From: an uncultured Porphyromonadaceae bacterium
GTDB taxonomy: Bacteria > Bacteroidota > Bacteroidia > Bacteroidales > Barnesiellaceae_A
Assembly: GCA_900542255.1 (NCBI GenBank)
Contig: UQMR01000084.1
Location: 1 to 8,374, forward strand
Reading direction: 5' to 3'
DNA: 8,374 nt
In this document: one piece after another, positions 7,075-8,374 of the stretch
Layout of the letters: every line of letters begins with the position of its first letter
Position numbering within the stretch: the stretch's first letter is position 1
The notes under the pieces: generated by a model
Database searches by the model: none
The model's input: only the letters and a program-made list of their open reading frames with translations
What the model was told of the DNA's origin: nothing
Position numbers and translations under genes: made by a program

Positions 7075-7080
7075 TGTATC

Positions 7081-8374
7081 TTACTGTAACTTCTCGTCTA
7101 TCAATTTTATTTTCTGGGCTACAAGCTCCATATCGTCGCGTAACTTCTTTATCTTGCGGTCTAATTCTTGTACAAGATGTTCGGCTCTCGATGATGACAG
7201 ATTGAAGAAGCCTTTGTTGTTCTCAATCGTTTGTATTTCGTTTTTCTTAGCCTCATATATGCGCACGAGTTTGTCTCGTTCTCTATATAGTTTGTCTTGT
7301 GCATTGTCGCCCATCTGCTGTATGCTGTTGGTAAAGTCGGCCATACGACTGCGGTTTCGGCTTATGTTGAAACGTTCATACAATGCGTCGAGGGTCTCTT
7401 GGTACTCTTTGTAGAGCTTGTCTTTTTCGCGGAAGGGAACATGACCGGTGGCGTTCCACTCGGCCGAAGCCTCTTTGAGCATCTTGCGGGCTGTATCATC
7501 GTCGATGTCTTCGCCGATGGCTTTCAGGCGGGCAATGATGTCGCGTTTGATTTTGAGGTTGGCTGTTTCTGTTTCGCGCGATGAAGAGAGGGCCTTTTTC
7601 TTTTGCTCAAAGAAATAGTCGCATGCTTCGTTGAAGCGTTTCCATACGGCATCTGAGTATTTTTTGGCTACCGGGCCTATGGTTTTCCACTCTTTTTGCA
7701 ACGAAACCAATATATCGCTTGTCGCTTTCCAGTCGGTGCTCTCTTTCAGAGCCTCGGCTTTCTCGCAGAGTTGGCGTTTCTTTTCGAGGTTTGCATTCAA
7801 GCTCTCTTTGGCGGCCTTGAAGAAATCGGCTTTGGCAGCGAAGAATTTGTCGCAGCTTTGGCGGAAACGTTCAAAAAGGGCTGCGTTGTTCTTGCGAGAA
7901 GCAAACCCGATGTTTTTCCAGCGTTGTTGCATGTCTAAGATGGCACGGGTCTTTTCGTCCCATGCGGCATAGCGTGTTATCTCGGAAAGCTCGGCAATGA
8001 TTTGCTCTATCTCTTCGCACAGGGCTGTTTTGGCAGCCTCGTTTTTGTTTTCTTCGTCCTTGCGGTTTTCAAAGAATGCCTGGTAACGCTTGTTTATGAC
8101 GGTAGAGGCCTCTTTGAAGCGTTCCCATATAGAGTCGCGCAACTCTTTGGCCACCGGGCCTGTTTCGCGCCACTCGTTATGCAGGTTTTGCAGTTGCTTG
8201 AATGCGGCTACTATATCGTCTTGTTGGGCAAGTTCTTCGGCGCTCTTGCAAAGGGCTTCTTTTTGTTCGAGATTTTTCTTGAAGTCGTAGTCTCTGAGCT
8301 CTTTGTTTATTTTCAGCAGGTCGTAGAACTGCTCGGTATAGAGTTGGTATTTCTTCCACAATTCGGCAACGGCG
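7081..8374 (-). CDS. DUF349 repeat protein, 5'-truncated by the window edge
   Basis: The frame is open to the right edge of the window, so the N-terminus is missing; about 431 residues are present. A TTG near 8361 is only an internal leucine codon, since the upstream codons continue the family sequence. Counting from that leucine, four DUF349 units are seen at about 56-107, 140-185, 216-256 and 294-333. They are marked by EWRETGPVAK, RWKNIGFASR, EWKTIGPVAK and EWNATGHVPF, each followed by a W/L-x-x-F/Y motif and an aromatic pair. The tryptophans are spaced 77-84 residues apart. The start of the visible fragment is the end of a further unit. The protein is very rich in Lys and Glu, almost wholly helical, with a coiled-coil tail at about 355-426, and has no signal peptide or membrane segment in the visible part. 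It is probably cytoplasmic. The family has no established function that I can name. Confidence 0.88.
   Translation of the reverse strand, partial: AVAELWKKYQLYTEQFYDLLKINKELRDYDFKKNLEQKEALCKSAEELAQQDDIVAAFKQLQNLHNEWRETGPVAKELRDSIWERFKEASTVINKRYQAFFENRKDEENKNEAAKTALCEEIEQIIAELSEITRYAAWDEKTRAILDMQQRWKNIGFASRKNNAALFERFRQSCDKFFAAKADFFKAAKESLNANLEKKRQLCEKAEALKESTDWKATSDILVSLQKEWKTIGPVAKKYSDAVWKRFNEACDYFFEQKKKALSSSRETETANLKIKRDIIARLKAIGEDIDDDTARKMLKEASAEWNATGHVPFREKDKLYKEYQETLDALYERFNISRNRSRMADFTNSIQQMGDNAQDKLYRERDKLVRIYEAKKNEIQTIENNKGFFNLSSSRAEHLVQELDRKIKKLRDDMELVAQKIKLIDEKLQ

Larger units (their letters stand above)
6824..7080. other. Intergenic region between two minus-strand genes
   Basis: These 257 bases contain no credible gene. 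Reading on the - strand they hold the probable 3' end and terminator hairpin of the DUF349 gene (7031-7074), a second hairpin (6982-7006), and a leader with a weak promoter candidate (6864-6892) for the sugar phosphotransferase. The 8-mer AACGTCTT occurs twice (6989-6996 and 7027-7034), once next to each hairpin. A CACGTG palindrome lies at about 6904-6909. No exact CAAAnnTA (- strand -7 element) was found. Confidence 0.5.

Noticed and set aside
8359..8361. TTG as a start codon of the DUF349 gene
   Set aside because: The frame stays open to the window edge and the visible start falls in the middle of a DUF349 unit, so this is an internal leucine.

Overview
The window looks like chromosome from a member of the Bacteroidales (Bacteroidetes). 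The main reasons are a near-perfect Bacteroidetes-type promoter (TTTG, 19 bases, TACCTTTG) just ahead of the first gene, the lack of Shine-Dalgarno sequences before most starts, and family-typical proteins: a CBS-containing ClC carrier with a GSVGAEAP filter, a large DUF349 repeat protein and two WcaJ/WbaP-type sugar-phosphate transferases. Base composition is moderate and even. I see no insertion sequence, phage gene, CRISPR array, tRNA or rRNA. The genus cannot be fixed from this evidence.

Layout. Bases 1-240 are non-coding and hold a possible upstream terminator and the promoter. Bases 241-5423 (+ strand) form a tightly packed five-gene operon. Its genes are a TsaC/YrdC-type threonylcarbamoyl-AMP synthase, a polyprenyl glycosylphosphotransferase, a ClC chloride carrier with two CBS domains, methionyl-tRNA formyltransferase (fmt) and a small DUF454 membrane protein. 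Neighbouring genes overlap by 4 bases or are 6-15 bases apart. The operon ends 14 bases from the convergent 3' end of a second, monocistronic glycosylphosphotransferase (5438-6823, - strand). A 257-base gap (6824-7080) follows, with two hairpins and a weak promoter candidate. The window closes with the 3' part of a DUF349 repeat gene on the - strand that runs off the right edge.

Function. The operon mixes two translation-accuracy enzymes (the first step of t6A tRNA modification, and initiator tRNA formylation) with envelope functions: priming of an undecaprenyl-linked glycan, chloride/proton transport and a small membrane protein. Read-through translation or reinitiation along the operon is plausible, because the last four genes share one reading frame and are separated only by a single stop codon plus a few bases. 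Two different glycan-priming enzymes flank this housekeeping block, yet no other glycosyltransferase, flippase or polymerase gene is present, so neither sits inside a recognisable capsule cluster here.

I did not find a clearly new biological system. The points most worth checking are the paired priming transferases, the filter residues of the ClC protein, the long perfect inverted repeat at 7031-7074 and the single-frame gene chain.
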